Shown here: positions 7,203 to 16,415 of the stretch, piece by piece | Numbering within the stretch: the first letter of the stretch is position 1 | Layout: each line of letters opens with the position of its first letter | Origin: Bradyrhizobium sp. | Lineage (GTDB): Bacteria > Pseudomonadota > Alphaproteobacteria > Rhizobiales > Xanthobacteraceae | NCBI GenBank assembly: GCA_028290305.1 | Contig: JAQGKC010000271.1 | Coordinates: 1 to 63,388, forward strand | DNA length: 63,388 nucleotides | Direction: 5' to 3' | Program-made: the position numbers and the translations under genes | The notes under the pieces: generated by a model | What the model saw: the letters and a program-made list of their open reading frames with translations, nothing else | The model's database searches: none | Told to the model about the DNA's origin: nothing

Positions 7203-9191
7203 ATGTCTGGAACCAAAATCCTCTGGGGACAGGTGATTGTTGTCAGCCTGATCCTTTTGCTCGCCATCTGGGCAGCAACCGAGTGGACGGCCTGGCGGCT
7301 CGCCTACCAGCCGGAGCTCGGGCGGCCCTGGTTCGAGCTGTCGGGCTGGAAGGTCTATTACCCGCCAGTCTTCTTCTGGTGGTGGTTCGTCTACGATGCC
7401 TATGCACCTCAGGTTTTTGTCGAGGGTGCCTTCATCGCAGCGTCAGGAACCTTCGTTTCGATCGCGGTGGCGATCGGCATGTCGGTCTGGCGAGCCCGCG
7501 AGGCCAAGAATGTCGAGACCTATGGCTCGGCGCGCTGGGCCGATCTGCGGGAGGTCAGAGCGGCCGGTCTTCTCGGACCGGATGGCGTGGTGCTGGGCAA
7601 GCTCGACGATGACTACCTCCGCCATGACGGACCGGAACACGTGTTGTGCTTTGCGCCCACCCGGTCCGGCAAAGGCGTCGGCCTCGTCATTCCCTCGCTC
7701 CTGGCCTGGCCCGGATCGGCCATCGTTCACGACATCAAGGGCGAGAACTGGCAACTAACCGCCGGCTTCCGCTCGGGGCATGGCCGCGTCCTGTTGTTCG
7801 ACCCGACCAACCCCAAATCTTCAGCCTACAATCCGCTACTCGAGGTTCGGCGCGGGGAGTGGGAGGTCCGCGACGTCCAGAACGTCGCCGATGTCCTGGT
7901 CGACCCCGAAGGCTCGCTCGACAAGCGGAACCATTGGGAGAAGACCAGTCATTCGCTCCTGGTCGGCGCCATCCTCCATGTCCTCTATGCCGAGGCAGAT
8001 AAGACCTTGGCTGGCGTGGCCGCCTTTCTGTCCGATCCGAAGCGGCCGATCGAGGCAACGCTGAAGGCGATGATGACCACGCCGCATCTCGGGGAGCAGG
8101 GTGCCCACCCTGTCGTTGCGTCGACTGCGCGCGAGCTGCTCAACAAATCTGAGAATGAACGCTCCGGCGTCCTATCCACCGCTATGTCGTTCCTCGGTCT
8201 TTACCGTGATCCCGTCGTAGCCCGGGTGACCCGCCGCTGCGACTGGCGGATCGCCGACCTGGTCGCCGATCTCCGTCCGACGACGCTTTACCTCGTGGTG
8301 CCGCCTTCTGACATCTCGCGGACCAAGCCGTTGATCCGTCTTGTGCTGAACCAGATCGGCCGGCGCTTGACCGAGGACTTGCATGCCAGCGGTCGCCGGC
8401 ACCGAGTCCTGATGATGCTCGACGAGTTCCCGGCGCTTGGGCGTCTCGATTTTTTCGAGTCCGCGCTCGCCTTCATGGCGGGTTACGGCATCAAGAGTTT
8501 TTTGATCGCGCAATCGCTCAATCAGATCGAGAAGGCGTACGGGCCCAACAACGCCATTCTCGACAACTGCCACGTGCGCGTCAGCTTCGCAACCAATGAC
8601 GAGCGGACCGCCAAGCGGGTGTCCGACGCGCTCGGTACGGCGACTGAAATGCGGGCCATGAAGAATTATGCCGGGCACAGATTGAACCCCTGGCTGGGGC
8701 ACCTCATGGTGTCGCGGCAGGAGACGGCGAGGCCACTCTTGACCCCTGGCGAGGTGATGCAGCTTCCTCCGCGAGACGAGATCGTCATGGTGGCGGGCAC
8801 GCCGCCGATCAGGGCGAAGAAGGCGCGCTATTACGAGGATCGGCGGTTTACCGAGCGGGTCTTGCCGCCGCCCGATCCCGCGGCCGCCGGACGATCATCG
8901 CGAACGGACGGGTGGTCGGCGCTCGGAACGCTGAAGCCAGCGGCAGGTCCAACCGACAGTGCCGAAAGCGCCGCAGAGGACACGGCCAATAGCGGTCTTC
9001 GTCGTGAGCCCGAACTCCCCGATCACGTTGCGATCGTCAAGGAGACGACCGAGCCGACGCCGGCAGAAGAATTTGCCGTCGTTCTTGACGACGACGAGGA
9101 CGCGGTCCGCCAGTCCCGGCTCATGCGCCAGCAGATGCGCGGCGTTGCCCGCCAAGTCGCGCTTGATCCAAACGACGGCATGGAGCTCTGA
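7203..9191 (+). CDS. traG: Type IV coupling protein TraG/VirD4
   Basis: 662 residues. N-terminal membrane segments (about 8-26 and 57-95), Walker A at 152-158 (PTRSGKG), Walker B at about 404-410 (MMLDEFPALG), and the TraG signature GSAIVHDIKGENWQLTAGFR. It is the hexameric inner-membrane ATPase that hands the relaxase-DNA complex to the type IV secretion channel. The C-terminal 70 residues are acidic and probably disordered. It is followed after 6 bp by a CopG-type gene. Confidence 0.93.
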   Translation: MSGTKILWGQVIVVSLILLLAIWAATEWTAWRLAYQPELGRPWFELSGWKVYYPPVFFWWWFVYDAYAPQVFVEGAFIAASGTFVSIAVAIGMSVWRAREAKNVETYGSARWADLREVRAAGLLGPDGVVLGKLDDDYLRHDGPEHVLCFAPTRSGKGVGLVIPSLLAWPGSAIVHDIKGENWQLTAGFRSGHGRVLLFDPTNPKSSAYNPLLEVRRGEWEVRDVQNVADVLVDPEGSLDKRNHWEKTSHSLLVGAILHVLYAEADKTLAGVAAFLSDPKRPIEATLKAMMTTPHLGEQGAHPVVASTARELLNKSENERSGVLSTAMSFLGLYRDPVVARVTRRCDWRIADLVADLRPTTLYLVVPPSDISRTKPLIRLVLNQIGRRLTEDLHASGRRHRVLMMLDEFPALGRLDFFESALAFMAGYGIKSFLIAQSLNQIEKAYGPNNAILDNCHVRVSFATNDERTAKRVSDALGTATEMRAMKNYAGHRLNPWLGHLMVSRQETARPLLTPGEVMQLPPRDEIVMVAGTPPIRAKKARYYEDRRFTERVLPPPDPAAAGRSSRTDGWSALGTLKPAAGPTDSAESAAEDTANSGLRREPELPDHVAIVKETTEPTPAEEFAVVLDDDEDAVRQSRLMRQQMRGVARQVALDPNDGMEL

Positions 9192-9197
9192 GGCGTT

Positions 9198-9626
9198 ATG
9201 CGCGACCGGATGAACGTATATTTCCCGCCCGAGCTTCTAAAGCAGATCATAGACCTTGCCGATCGCAAGAAGCTTTCCCGGTCTGCGATCGTGGAAGCGG
9301 CAGTCGCTTCATTTTTATCACCGGACGGAGCGGACAGGCAGGAGGCAGCATTTACCCGTCGACTGGACCGGCTTTCGCGTCAGATGCAGAGGCTAGAGCG
9401 TGACGTTGGTTTGACGGCCGAAACCCTGGCTCTCTTCATCCGCTTCTGGCTGACAATCACGCCGCCATTGCCCAACGACGCACAGGCGGCGGCCCAACTC
9501 AAGGGTCGGGAGCGCTTTGACGGATTTGTCGAAGCGCTCGGGCGTCGGTTGCAGAAGGGACAGAGTTTTCTGCGAGAGATTCCAGAAGACATCGTTCATC
9601 AGGAGTCGGCAGCGAAACCTGATTGA
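9198..9626 (+). CDS. CopG/ribbon-helix-helix-type protein of the transfer operon
   Basis: 142 residues. The N-terminus (RMNVYFPPELLKQIIDLADR, LSRSAIVEAAVASFL) is a ribbon-helix-helix DNA-binding domain. A coiled-coil-like segment (RLDRLSRQMQRLERDVG) and a hydrophobic helix (TLALFIRFWLTITPPLP) follow. Members of this family regularly sit between traG and trbB in rhizobial ICEs. A role in relaxosome assembly or operon autoregulation is plausible but not shown. It starts 6 bp after traG. Confidence 0.8.
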   Translation: MRDRMNVYFPPELLKQIIDLADRKKLSRSAIVEAAVASFLSPDGADRQEAAFTRRLDRLSRQMQRLERDVGLTAETLALFIRFWLTITPPLPNDAQAAAQLKGRERFDGFVEALGRRLQKGQSFLREIPEDIVHQESAAKPD

Positions 9627-9655
9627 ACTACGCAGACGAGCCGTTCGCCGGTGCT

Positions 9656-9683
9656 TCTTTTTCTACGCCAGCCCACGACCGCA
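9656..9683 (+). repeat. Left copy of an imperfect 28-mer flanking the MFS gene
   Basis: TTCTTTTTCTACGCC at the start of this stretch matches TTCTTTTCCTACGCC near 11193, and the similarity continues for 28 bp with about 5 mismatches (read by eye). The two copies lie just outside the MFS gene in direct orientation. Confidence 0.35.
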
Positions 9684-9757
9684 GCAATTTAGCCAATCCG
9701 ACAAAAAGCTGGACGCGCTATCGGCTCGAACGAGCTGAGCGAGTAAGAAGGGCCAGC

Positions 9758-11086
9758 ATGCAAATCTCAATAGCATGGCGTCTCATCGCGTGCGTTTTTC
9801 TCCCATTCGCTGCTGGATACTATCTTTCATATCTGTTCCGAACGATCAACGCTCTGATCTCCGGCCATCTCATCTCGGATGCCGGGCTCGATACTGCCGA
9901 CCTCGGGTTGCTCACGTCAGTCTATTTCCTGGTCTTCGCGGCGGCCCAGATCCCCATTGGTATATTGTTGGACCGCTTTGGTCCGCGTCGCGTTCAGAGT
10001 GCATTGCTCTTGGTCGCCGCCGCGGGCGCAGGACTATTCGCGATGTCCACAGGATTAGTATCGCTTTTGATTGCGCGAGCAATGATCGGCCTTGGGGTGG
10101 CGGCGGCGTTGACGGCTGGGTTGAAGTCCATCGTTCTCTGGTTTCCCAGGGAGCGAGTGGCCTTGCTTAACGGTTACATGATCATGCTGGGGTCGCTAGG
10201 AGCTGTGACCGCCACGGCACCCGCCGAGCATCTACTCGCCTGGATGGGTTGGCGACAGCTCTTTGAAATCCTGGCGGTCGCAACCGGTGCCACGGCCATG
10301 CTCATCTATGTCGTGGTTCCCGAACGAATCGTCGCATCAACAGCATCAATCCCCGTCACCCTTAGCTCCGTCTTCGGCGATAGGCGTTTCTGGCGAATTG
10401 CTCCGTTGTCAGCGACTTGCGTGGGATCGGCATGGTCTCTGCAGGGATTGTGGGCGTCGCTGTGGCTCACGGACGTAGAGGGACTTGATCGTGCGAGTCT
10501 GGTCGGACAGCTGTTCACAATGTCGATCGTACTTAGCGGCGGTGCCTGGTTGTTCGGTACGACGGTCCATTGCATCAGACGAAGAGGAGCAGGAGCGGAG
10601 ACAATATTGGCTGTTGTCGCGGTGCTGTTCATCGCAGCCGAGCTTGCCTTGATCCTGCGCGCGCCTTTGCCATCCATCTTGCCGTGGTCCGTTGTCGCAA
10701 TTGTCGGAACTGCGACAGTGGTCAGCTTCGCGGTGATAGCTGATTACTTTCCGCCAGAACTCACCGGGCGTGCCAACGGCGCCTTGAACGTTCTGCACTT
10801 CGGCTGGGCATTCCTGGCTCAATACGCGACGGGCCTGATTCTGGAGCAATGGCCCACGGATTATGGACATAGGGCCATTCTGGCCTATCAAGTTGCGTTC
10901 AGTCTCAACGTAGCAGTGCAGATCGCGGCCTTCGTTTGGTTCGCGCTACCGTGGCTCCGATCCTTCACGCGGATGGGCTCAATTCCTTTCTTCATGCCGG
11001 TTGGCATTTCCGACGCAGTAGAACCGGTCATTTCGTATGAGCAAGCGATCGTACTAGTGCCGGCGGATGTCGATGCGGAGTGGTGA
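9758..11086 (+). CDS. MFS transporter inserted between the tra and trb genes
   Basis: 442 residues with 12 predicted membrane helices and MFS signatures (GILLDRFGPRRVQSALLLVA after helix 2; RAMIGLGVAAALTAGLKSI in helix 4). The substrate is unknown. The ATG at 9758 follows AAGAAGG. The position is odd, because traG-CopG and trbB are normally adjacent or nearly so. The gene is bounded by two imperfect copies of a 28-mer (9656-9683 and 11193-11220). It may be cargo gained by insertion; alternatively it is a regular but uncharacterised part of this ICE subtype. Confidence 0.85.
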   Translation: MQISIAWRLIACVFLPFAAGYYLSYLFRTINALISGHLISDAGLDTADLGLLTSVYFLVFAAAQIPIGILLDRFGPRRVQSALLLVAAAGAGLFAMSTGLVSLLIARAMIGLGVAAALTAGLKSIVLWFPRERVALLNGYMIMLGSLGAVTATAPAEHLLAWMGWRQLFEILAVATGATAMLIYVVVPERIVASTASIPVTLSSVFGDRRFWRIAPLSATCVGSAWSLQGLWASLWLTDVEGLDRASLVGQLFTMSIVLSGGAWLFGTTVHCIRRRGAGAETILAVVAVLFIAAELALILRAPLPSILPWSVVAIVGTATVVSFAVIADYFPPELTGRANGALNVLHFGWAFLAQYATGLILEQWPTDYGHRAILAYQVAFSLNVAVQIAAFVWFALPWLRSFTRMGSIPFFMPVGISDAVEPVISYEQAIVLVPADVDAEW

Positions 11087-11192
11087 GCAGCGACCCGCAA
11101 CGTACGTAAGGCCTTCCCGACGAACACTTATCAACATTGATCGCTATAGAACTGGGTCGTTCGAGCAGACGTCAAATATCCGTTCCCAGTCT

Positions 11193-11220
11193 TTCTTTTC
11201 CTACGCCGGTCTACGATCGC
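11193..11220 (+). repeat. Right copy of an imperfect 28-mer flanking the MFS gene
   Basis: Partner of the repeat near 9656, in the 212-bp gap between the MFS gene and trbB. Apart from this repeat and the trbB leader I see nothing in the gap. Confidence 0.35.
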
Positions 11221-11298
11221 TGAAAGCGCTTGTTGCGCTACGTCGATTGGTGGCTTTCTTAATCATCCCTACCTGAGGACGCTCTTCGTCCTCATTCG

Positions 11299-12273
11299 GT
11301 GGGGGCGGCGGTGGCAATCAATTCCTTTCAATCGGAGGCGAATTCGCGCGGTGCACGAATGCTGCGCAGCGCACTTGGTGCGGCGATTGCGGGCTACCTG
11401 GAAGACGACGCAATCATCGAGGTCATGCTCAATCCCGATGGGCGGTTGTGGATCGACCGGCTGTCGAGTGGCCTGGTTGATACCGGCGAAACTTTGTCTG
11501 CTGCGGACGGTGAGCGCATTGTTCGTCTGGTGGCACATCATGTCGGCGCGGAGGTGCACGCTGGCTCGCCGCGCGTCTCGGCCGAACTACCCGGGACCGG
11601 CGAACGTTTCGAAGGTCTCTTGCCTCCCGTCGTAGCGGCTCCTGCTTTCGCTATTCGCAAGCCCGCGGTCGCTGTGTTTACGCTCGACGACTATGTCGCC
11701 GCGGGAACCATGACATCGGATCAGGCCAGCGCCTTAAGGGCTGCGGTCGTCGCGCGCCTGAATATCCTCGTCGCTGGCGGCACATCGACCGGCAAGACAA
11801 CGTTGACGAACGCGCTTCTGGCCGAGGTAGCAAAGACCTCCGATCGCGTCGTGCTGATCGAAGATACGCGCGAACTTCAATGCAAGGCGCCCAATCTTGT
11901 GGCGCTGCGGACCAAGGACGGCGTAGCCACACTATCGGATCTCGTTCGGTCCTCGTTGCGACTGCGTCCTGACCGCATCCCGATCGGTGAGGTCCGCGGT
12001 GCCGAAGCCCTCGACCTGCTCAAGGCCTGGGGCACGGGACACCCCGGCGGCATCGGCACCATCCATGCCGGGACAGCGCTCGGTGCACTGCGGCGGCTCG
12101 AGCAGCTTATCCAGGAAGCGGTCATCACGGTTCCGCGTGCCCTGATCGCCGAGACCATCAACCTCGTCGCCGTGCTTGCCGGCCGCGGCGCCGACCGTCA
12201 CCTCGCCGAGCTCGCCCTTGTGACGGGGCTTGGAGCCGCCGGCGACTACAGCCTTTCACCAGCAGGAGTCTGA
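11299..12273 (+). CDS. trbB: Conjugal transfer ATPase TrbB (VirB11 family)
   Basis: 324 residues from GTG. A VirB11-type N-domain is followed by the RecA-like ATPase: Walker A at 160-168 (GGTSTGKTT), Asp box [10 protein letters not shown], Walker B-like [19 protein letters not shown], and the His box [13 protein letters not shown]. The cytoplasmic hexamer powers pilus assembly and substrate transfer in the type IV secretion system. First gene of the trbBCDEJKLFGI operon; trbC starts 1 bp after its stop. Confidence 0.93.
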   Translation: MGAAVAINSFQSEANSRGARMLRSALGAAIAGYLEDDAIIEVMLNPDGRLWIDRLSSGLVDTGETLSAADGERIVRLVAHHVGAEVHAGSPRVSAELPGTGERFEGLLPPVVAAPAFAIRKPAVAVFTLDDYVAAGTMTSDQASALRAAVVARLNILVAGGTSTGKTTLTNALLAEVAKTSDRVVLIEDTRELQCKAPNLVALRTKDGVATLSDLVRSSLRLRPDRIPIGEVRGAEALDLLKAWGTGHPGGIGTIHAGTALGALRRLEQLIQEAVITVPRALIAETINLVAVLAGRGADRHLAELALVTGLGAAGDYSLSPAGV

Positions 12274-12274
12274 T

Positions 12275-12601
12275 ATGCGTCCGCAATTTCGTTTTCCTCG
12301 AGAGGCCGCGTTACTGGCCGCTTCCGGCACGTTTCTCTTGATGACCGCGCCAGCTTGGGCAGCTGGCTCGAACATGCCGTGGGAGCAGCCACTCAATCAG
12401 ATCCTGCAATCGGTTGAAGGTCCGGTCGCCAAGATCATCGCCGTCATCATCATCGTCGTTACCGGGCTAACGCTCGCGTTCGGCGATTCGTCCGGCGGCT
12501 TCCGCAGGTTGATCCAGATCGTGTTTGGTCTGTCGATCGCGTTCGCGGCCTCGAGCTTCTTCCTGTCATTCTTCTCCTTCGGTGGCGGCGTGGTGATCTG
12601 A
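12275..12601 (+). CDS. trbC: Conjugative pilin TrbC (VirB2 family)
   Basis: 108 residues: signal peptide (about 1-34, LMTAPAWAAGS), then two hydrophobic helices (about 50-70 and 82-105) separated by a short polar loop (GDSSGGFRR). This is the prepilin subunit, presumably matured by TraF encoded at 3745. Stop and trbD start overlap (TGATG). Confidence 0.9.
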   Translation: MRPQFRFPREAALLAASGTFLLMTAPAWAAGSNMPWEQPLNQILQSVEGPVAKIIAVIIIVVTGLTLAFGDSSGGFRRLIQIVFGLSIAFAASSFFLSFFSFGGGVVI

Positions 12602-12864
12602 TGGATGAGCCGGTCGCAGGTTTTGTCGTGCCCGTTCACCGTGCGCTCACCGAGCCGATCCTGATGGGCGGTGCGCCGCGATCGGTCGCGATCGTCAATG
12701 GCACATTGGCGGCCGCCCTTGGACTTGGACTGCGGCTGTGGATCGCGGGTCTCGTCCTCTGGTTCATCGGCCACATGGCCGCCGTCTGGGCCACCAAGCG
12801 CGATCCCGCCTTCGTCGATGTGGTGCGCCGACATCTGCGCATTCCCGGTCATCTCAACCTCTGA
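12601..12864 (+). CDS. trbD: Conjugal transfer protein TrbD (VirB3 family)
   Basis: 87 residues: short polar N-terminus (VPVHRALTEPILMGGAPR), two membrane helices (about 31-65), and the C-terminal HLRIPGHLNL typical of TrbD. It is an inner-membrane component that partners the TrbE ATPase. Its 1-bp overlap with trbC points to coupled translation. Confidence 0.9.
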   Translation: MDEPVAGFVVPVHRALTEPILMGGAPRSVAIVNGTLAAALGLGLRLWIAGLVLWFIGHMAAVWATKRDPAFVDVVRRHLRIPGHLNL

Positions 12865-12874
12865 GCTCTCCGTC

Positions 12875-15316
12875 ATGATGAATCTCGCCGAATATCGCCA
12901 TTCAAATGCTCGTCTTGCGGACTTCCTGCCTTGGGCAGCCCTGGTCGACGAGGGAATCATCCTGAACAAGGATGGCTCGTTCCAACGGACAGCAAAGCTC
13001 CGGGGACCTGACCTCGACAGTGCGGTGCCAGCTGAACTTGTCGCCGTCGCAGGGCGTCTGAACAATGCCTTGCGTCGTCTGGGATCCGGCTGGGCCGTAT
13101 TCGTTGAGGCGCAGCGCCATTTTGCAGGTGCTTACCCGCCGAACACCTTTCCGGATGTCGCGTCTGCGCTGGTCGACGCCGAGCGCAGAGCACAATTCGA
13201 GGAGGCAGGCACCCACTACGAGTCCAGCTATTTCCTGACCTTCCTCTATCTGCCGCCGGAGGAGGGTGCCGCCAAGGCAGAGCGACTGCTTTATGAGGGC
13301 CGCGATCGCACCGTTGGAGCAGACGCTCGCGAGGTGCTGCGCGGGTTTATCGATCAAACCAGCCGCGTGCTTCAGCTCGTTGAAGGGTTCATGCCCGAAT
13401 GCGCCTGGCTCGATGATCAGGCCACGCTGACCTATCTGCACTCGACGATCTCGACCAAGCGTCACCGCGTTCGCGTGCCCGAAATTCCCATGTACATCGA
13501 TGCGCTGTTAGCCGACCAGCCGCTGACCGGTGGGCTCGAGCCGATGTTGGGTTCAGCCAACGTTCGGATCCTTACGATCATCGGCTTTCCGGGCACGACG
13601 ACTCCAGGAATTTTGGATGAACTGAATCGCCTGGCGTTTTCGTATCGCTGGTCGACTCGCGCGATCATGCTCGACAAGACCGATGCCACCAAGCTGCTGA
13701 CCAAAATCCGCCGCCAGTGGTTCGCAAAGAGAAAATCTATCGGCGCCATTCTCAAGGAGGTCATGACCAACGAGGCGTCGACGCTGCTTGATACCGACGC
13801 CCACAACAAGGCGATCGACGCCGACGCGGCCCTGCAGGAACTGGGTTCGGATCAGATCGGACAAGCCTTTGTCACGGCAACCATCACCGTCTGGGACGGC
13901 GATCCCGGTGCTGCCGATGAAAAACTGCGGCTGGTCGAGAAGGTCATTCAGGGCCGCGATTTTACCTGCATGATCGAGACGGTGAATGCCGTCGAAGCCT
14001 GGCTCGGCAGCCTGCCGGGACATGTATATGCCAATGTGCGGCAGCCGCCGGTTTCGACCCTCAACCTCGCCCATATGATTCCGATGTCCGCAGTGTGGGC
14101 GGGCGAGGCGAGGGATCTACACTTCAAGGGTCCGCCGCTCCTGTTTGGCAAGACCGAGGGGTCGACCCCGTTTCGATTCTCTCTCCACGTCGGCGATGTC
14201 GGCCATACCCTTGTCGTCGGACCGACAGGTGCTGGAAAGTCCGTGCTGCTCGCCCTGATGGCGCTGCAGTTCAGGCGTTACCCGAACTCTCAGATATTTG
14301 CGTTCGATTTCGGCGGTTCGATCCGGGCGGCCGCGCTGGCCATGGATGGCGACTGGCACGATTTGGGCGGTGCGTTGTCCGACGGGAACGAAAACCCCGT
14401 CGCCCTGCAACCGTTGGCCTGGATCGACGACGCTTCCGAGCGCGGATGGGCCACGGAATGGATCGGGGCGATCCTGGCGCGGGAAAAAATCGAGATTACC
14501 CCGGAGGTCAAGGATCATCTGTGGTCGGCTCTCACGTCCCTGGCTTCGGCGCCGATGCAGGAACGCACTCTGACGGGCCTGTCAGTCCTCCTGCAATCCA
14601 ACTCCCTGAAACGTGCCCTGCAACCCTATTGCCTGGGCGGTCCATCTGGGCGGCTGCTTGATGCCGAATTCGAGCGCCTTGGTGAGGCCTCGGTCCAGGC
14701 GTTTGAGACCGAAGGATTGATCGGAACGAGCGCGGCCCCGGCCGTGCTGGCTTACCTCTTTCATCGGATCGGAGACCGTCTCGATGGTCGGCCCACCCTT
14801 CTTATTATCGATGAGGGATGGTTGGCCCTCGACGATGAGGGTTTTGCCGGCCAGCTTCGCGAATGGCTGAAGACGCTTCGGAAGAAGAATGCTTCCGTCA
14901 TCTTCGCCACTCAATCGCTTTCGGATATCGATGGCTCCGCGATCGCACCGGCGATCATCGAAAGCTGTCCGACGCGGCTGTTGCTGCCGAACGAGCGGGC
15001 GATCGAGCCGCAAATCATCGCGATCTACCGCCGCTTCGGCCTCAACGATCGTCAGATCGAGCTATTGAGCCGCGCCACGCCGAAGCGTGACTACTACTGC
15101 CAATCCCGCCGCGGCAACCGGATGTTCGAACTCGGCCTCGGGGAGGTTGCACTCGCCCTTACCGCGGCTTCTTCCAAGACCGACCAGGCGGCGATTGAGC
15201 AATTGCTCTCGGAACATGGACGCGACGGCTTTGTGCCCGCCTGGCTCCAGCACCGTGGTGTCGCGTGGGCCAACGACCTGATCCCCAATCTCGGCAATTT
15301 GAAGAGATCGCTATGA
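12875..15316 (+). CDS. trbE: Conjugal transfer ATPase TrbE (VirB4 family)
   Basis: 813 residues from ATG 12875 (a second ATG follows at once). N-terminal CagE/TrbE/VirB domain (about 1-430), Walker A at 449-456 (GPTGAGKS), Walker B at about 642-647 (LLIIDE), with the downstream RKKNASVIFATQSLSDI motif. This is the largest ATPase of the mating apparatus, driving pilus assembly. It overlaps trbJ by 4 bp (ATGA). An upstream extension of the frame overlaps trbD and is not used. Confidence 0.93.
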   Translation: MMNLAEYRHSNARLADFLPWAALVDEGIILNKDGSFQRTAKLRGPDLDSAVPAELVAVAGRLNNALRRLGSGWAVFVEAQRHFAGAYPPNTFPDVASALVDAERRAQFEEAGTHYESSYFLTFLYLPPEEGAAKAERLLYEGRDRTVGADAREVLRGFIDQTSRVLQLVEGFMPECAWLDDQATLTYLHSTISTKRHRVRVPEIPMYIDALLADQPLTGGLEPMLGSANVRILTIIGFPGTTTPGILDELNRLAFSYRWSTRAIMLDKTDATKLLTKIRRQWFAKRKSIGAILKEVMTNEASTLLDTDAHNKAIDADAALQELGSDQIGQAFVTATITVWDGDPGAADEKLRLVEKVIQGRDFTCMIETVNAVEAWLGSLPGHVYANVRQPPVSTLNLAHMIPMSAVWAGEARDLHFKGPPLLFGKTEGSTPFRFSLHVGDVGHTLVVGPTGAGKSVLLALMALQFRRYPNSQIFAFDFGGSIRAAALAMDGDWHDLGGALSDGNENPVALQPLAWIDDASERGWATEWIGAILAREKIEITPEVKDHLWSALTSLASAPMQERTLTGLSVLLQSNSLKRALQPYCLGGPSGRLLDAEFERLGEASVQAFETEGLIGTSAAPAVLAYLFHRIGDRLDGRPTLLIIDEGWLALDDEGFAGQLREWLKTLRKKNASVIFATQSLSDIDGSAIAPAIIESCPTRLLLPNERAIEPQIIAIYRRFGLNDRQIELLSRATPKRDYYCQSRRGNRMFELGLGEVALALTAASSKTDQAAIEQLLSEHGRDGFVPAWLQHRGVAWANDLIPNLGNLKRSL

Positions 15317-16044
15317 GTCGCCTTAGCGCTTTGCTGGCTGCTGGCACCATTGCCCTCACGCTTGGCGTCATGGCGCCCGCCCGTGCGCAGTGGATCGTCT
15401 TCGATCCCAACAACTACGTTCAGAACGTCCTGACCGCCGCGCGAGAGCTCCAGCAGATCAACAATCAGATCACCTCGCTGCAGAACCAGGCGCAGATGCT
15501 GATCAATCAGGCAAGGAATCTGGCAAGCCTGCCTTATTCGTCGCTGCAGCAACTGCAATCCTCGATCCAGGGGACCCAGCAATTGCTGGCCCAAGCCCAG
15601 CGCATTGCCTACGATGTCCAGCAGATCGATCGCGCGTTCTCGACCAGCTATGCGCCGGCAACAGGCAGCCAATCCAGCCAGCTGCTGATCACCAATGCCC
15701 AATCGCGGTGGCAGAATTCCTATTCTGCGACGCAAGACGCGCTCCGGGTCCAGGCCGGCATCGTTGGCAACCTCGATACCAATCGTATCCAGACGTCCGC
15801 GCTCGTAACGTCAAGCCAGGGCGCCAGCGGCGCCCTGCAGGCAACGCAGGCAGGCAATCAGATTCTCGCGCTGCACGCGCAGCAACTCGCCGACCTCACC
15901 GCGGTCGTGACGGCACAGGGCAGGGCGCAGAGCCTTGAAGCGGCGCAGCGCGCCGCGGCCCAAGACCAGGGCCGAGAACAGCTCCGACGGTTTCTGACGC
16001 CAGGACAGGGCTATCAATCCCAAGACGTGCGGATGTTCCACTGA
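15313..16044 (+). CDS. trbJ: Conjugal transfer protein TrbJ (VirB5 family)
   Basis: 243 residues with a signal peptide (1-25, ending PARAQ) and long Gln-rich helices (ELQQINNQITSLQNQAQMLI), as expected for the periplasmic, pilus-tip-associated VirB5/TrbJ family. It overlaps both trbE and the trbK-like gene by a few bases. Confidence 0.9.
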   Translation: MSRLSALLAAGTIALTLGVMAPARAQWIVFDPNNYVQNVLTAARELQQINNQITSLQNQAQMLINQARNLASLPYSSLQQLQSSIQGTQQLLAQAQRIAYDVQQIDRAFSTSYAPATGSQSSQLLITNAQSRWQNSYSATQDALRVQAGIVGNLDTNRIQTSALVTSSQGASGALQATQAGNQILALHAQQLADLTAVVTAQGRAQSLEAAQRAAAQDQGREQLRRFLTPGQGYQSQDVRMFH

Positions 16045-16415
16045 TGACCGATGCAGGCCCCTTCAAGGCGTTGTCGCTGCTCACATCTGTCGGGATACTG
16101 GTCGTCGCAGCCTGCACGATCCAGCTTCGTAGTGGCGACGAAACGTCTGCGCCGTCAAAGGCAGAGCAGACCACAGACGTCGACGGTTCCGATCTCGCCC
16201 GCTGCCGCACCGTCACTTCGGAGCATGCGGCAGGTTATCAGCGTTGCCAAAAAGTTTGGGCCGAAAACCGGCGTCACTTCTTTGGCAAGAGGGACGGTGC
16301 TGCCGCGTCTCGCCGTTCCGATCCCGCCGCTAGCCCGACGCCCGCGGCAAAGGACGAGAGCCGGATGCCGCAAGGGTATCCATCGATTGCGTTGCCTGAA
16401 GCGAGCAAGCCATGA
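16044..16415 (+). CDS. trbK: Entry-exclusion lipoprotein TrbK-like
   Basis: 123 residues. The N-terminus is a lipoprotein signal with candidate lipobox VVAAC at about residues 20-24. A small conserved region (ARCRTVTSEHAAGYQRCQKV WAENRRHFFG, with two Cys) resembles the alternative TrbK family. It should lodge in the membrane and stop redundant mating between cells carrying the same element. Position between trbJ and trbL is diagnostic; sequence is weakly conserved in this family. Confidence 0.8.
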   Translation: MTDAGPFKALSLLTSVGILVVAACTIQLRSGDETSAPSKAEQTTDVDGSDLARCRTVTSEHAAGYQRCQKVWAENRRHFFGKRDGAAASRRSDPAASPTPAAKDESRMPQGYPSIALPEASKP

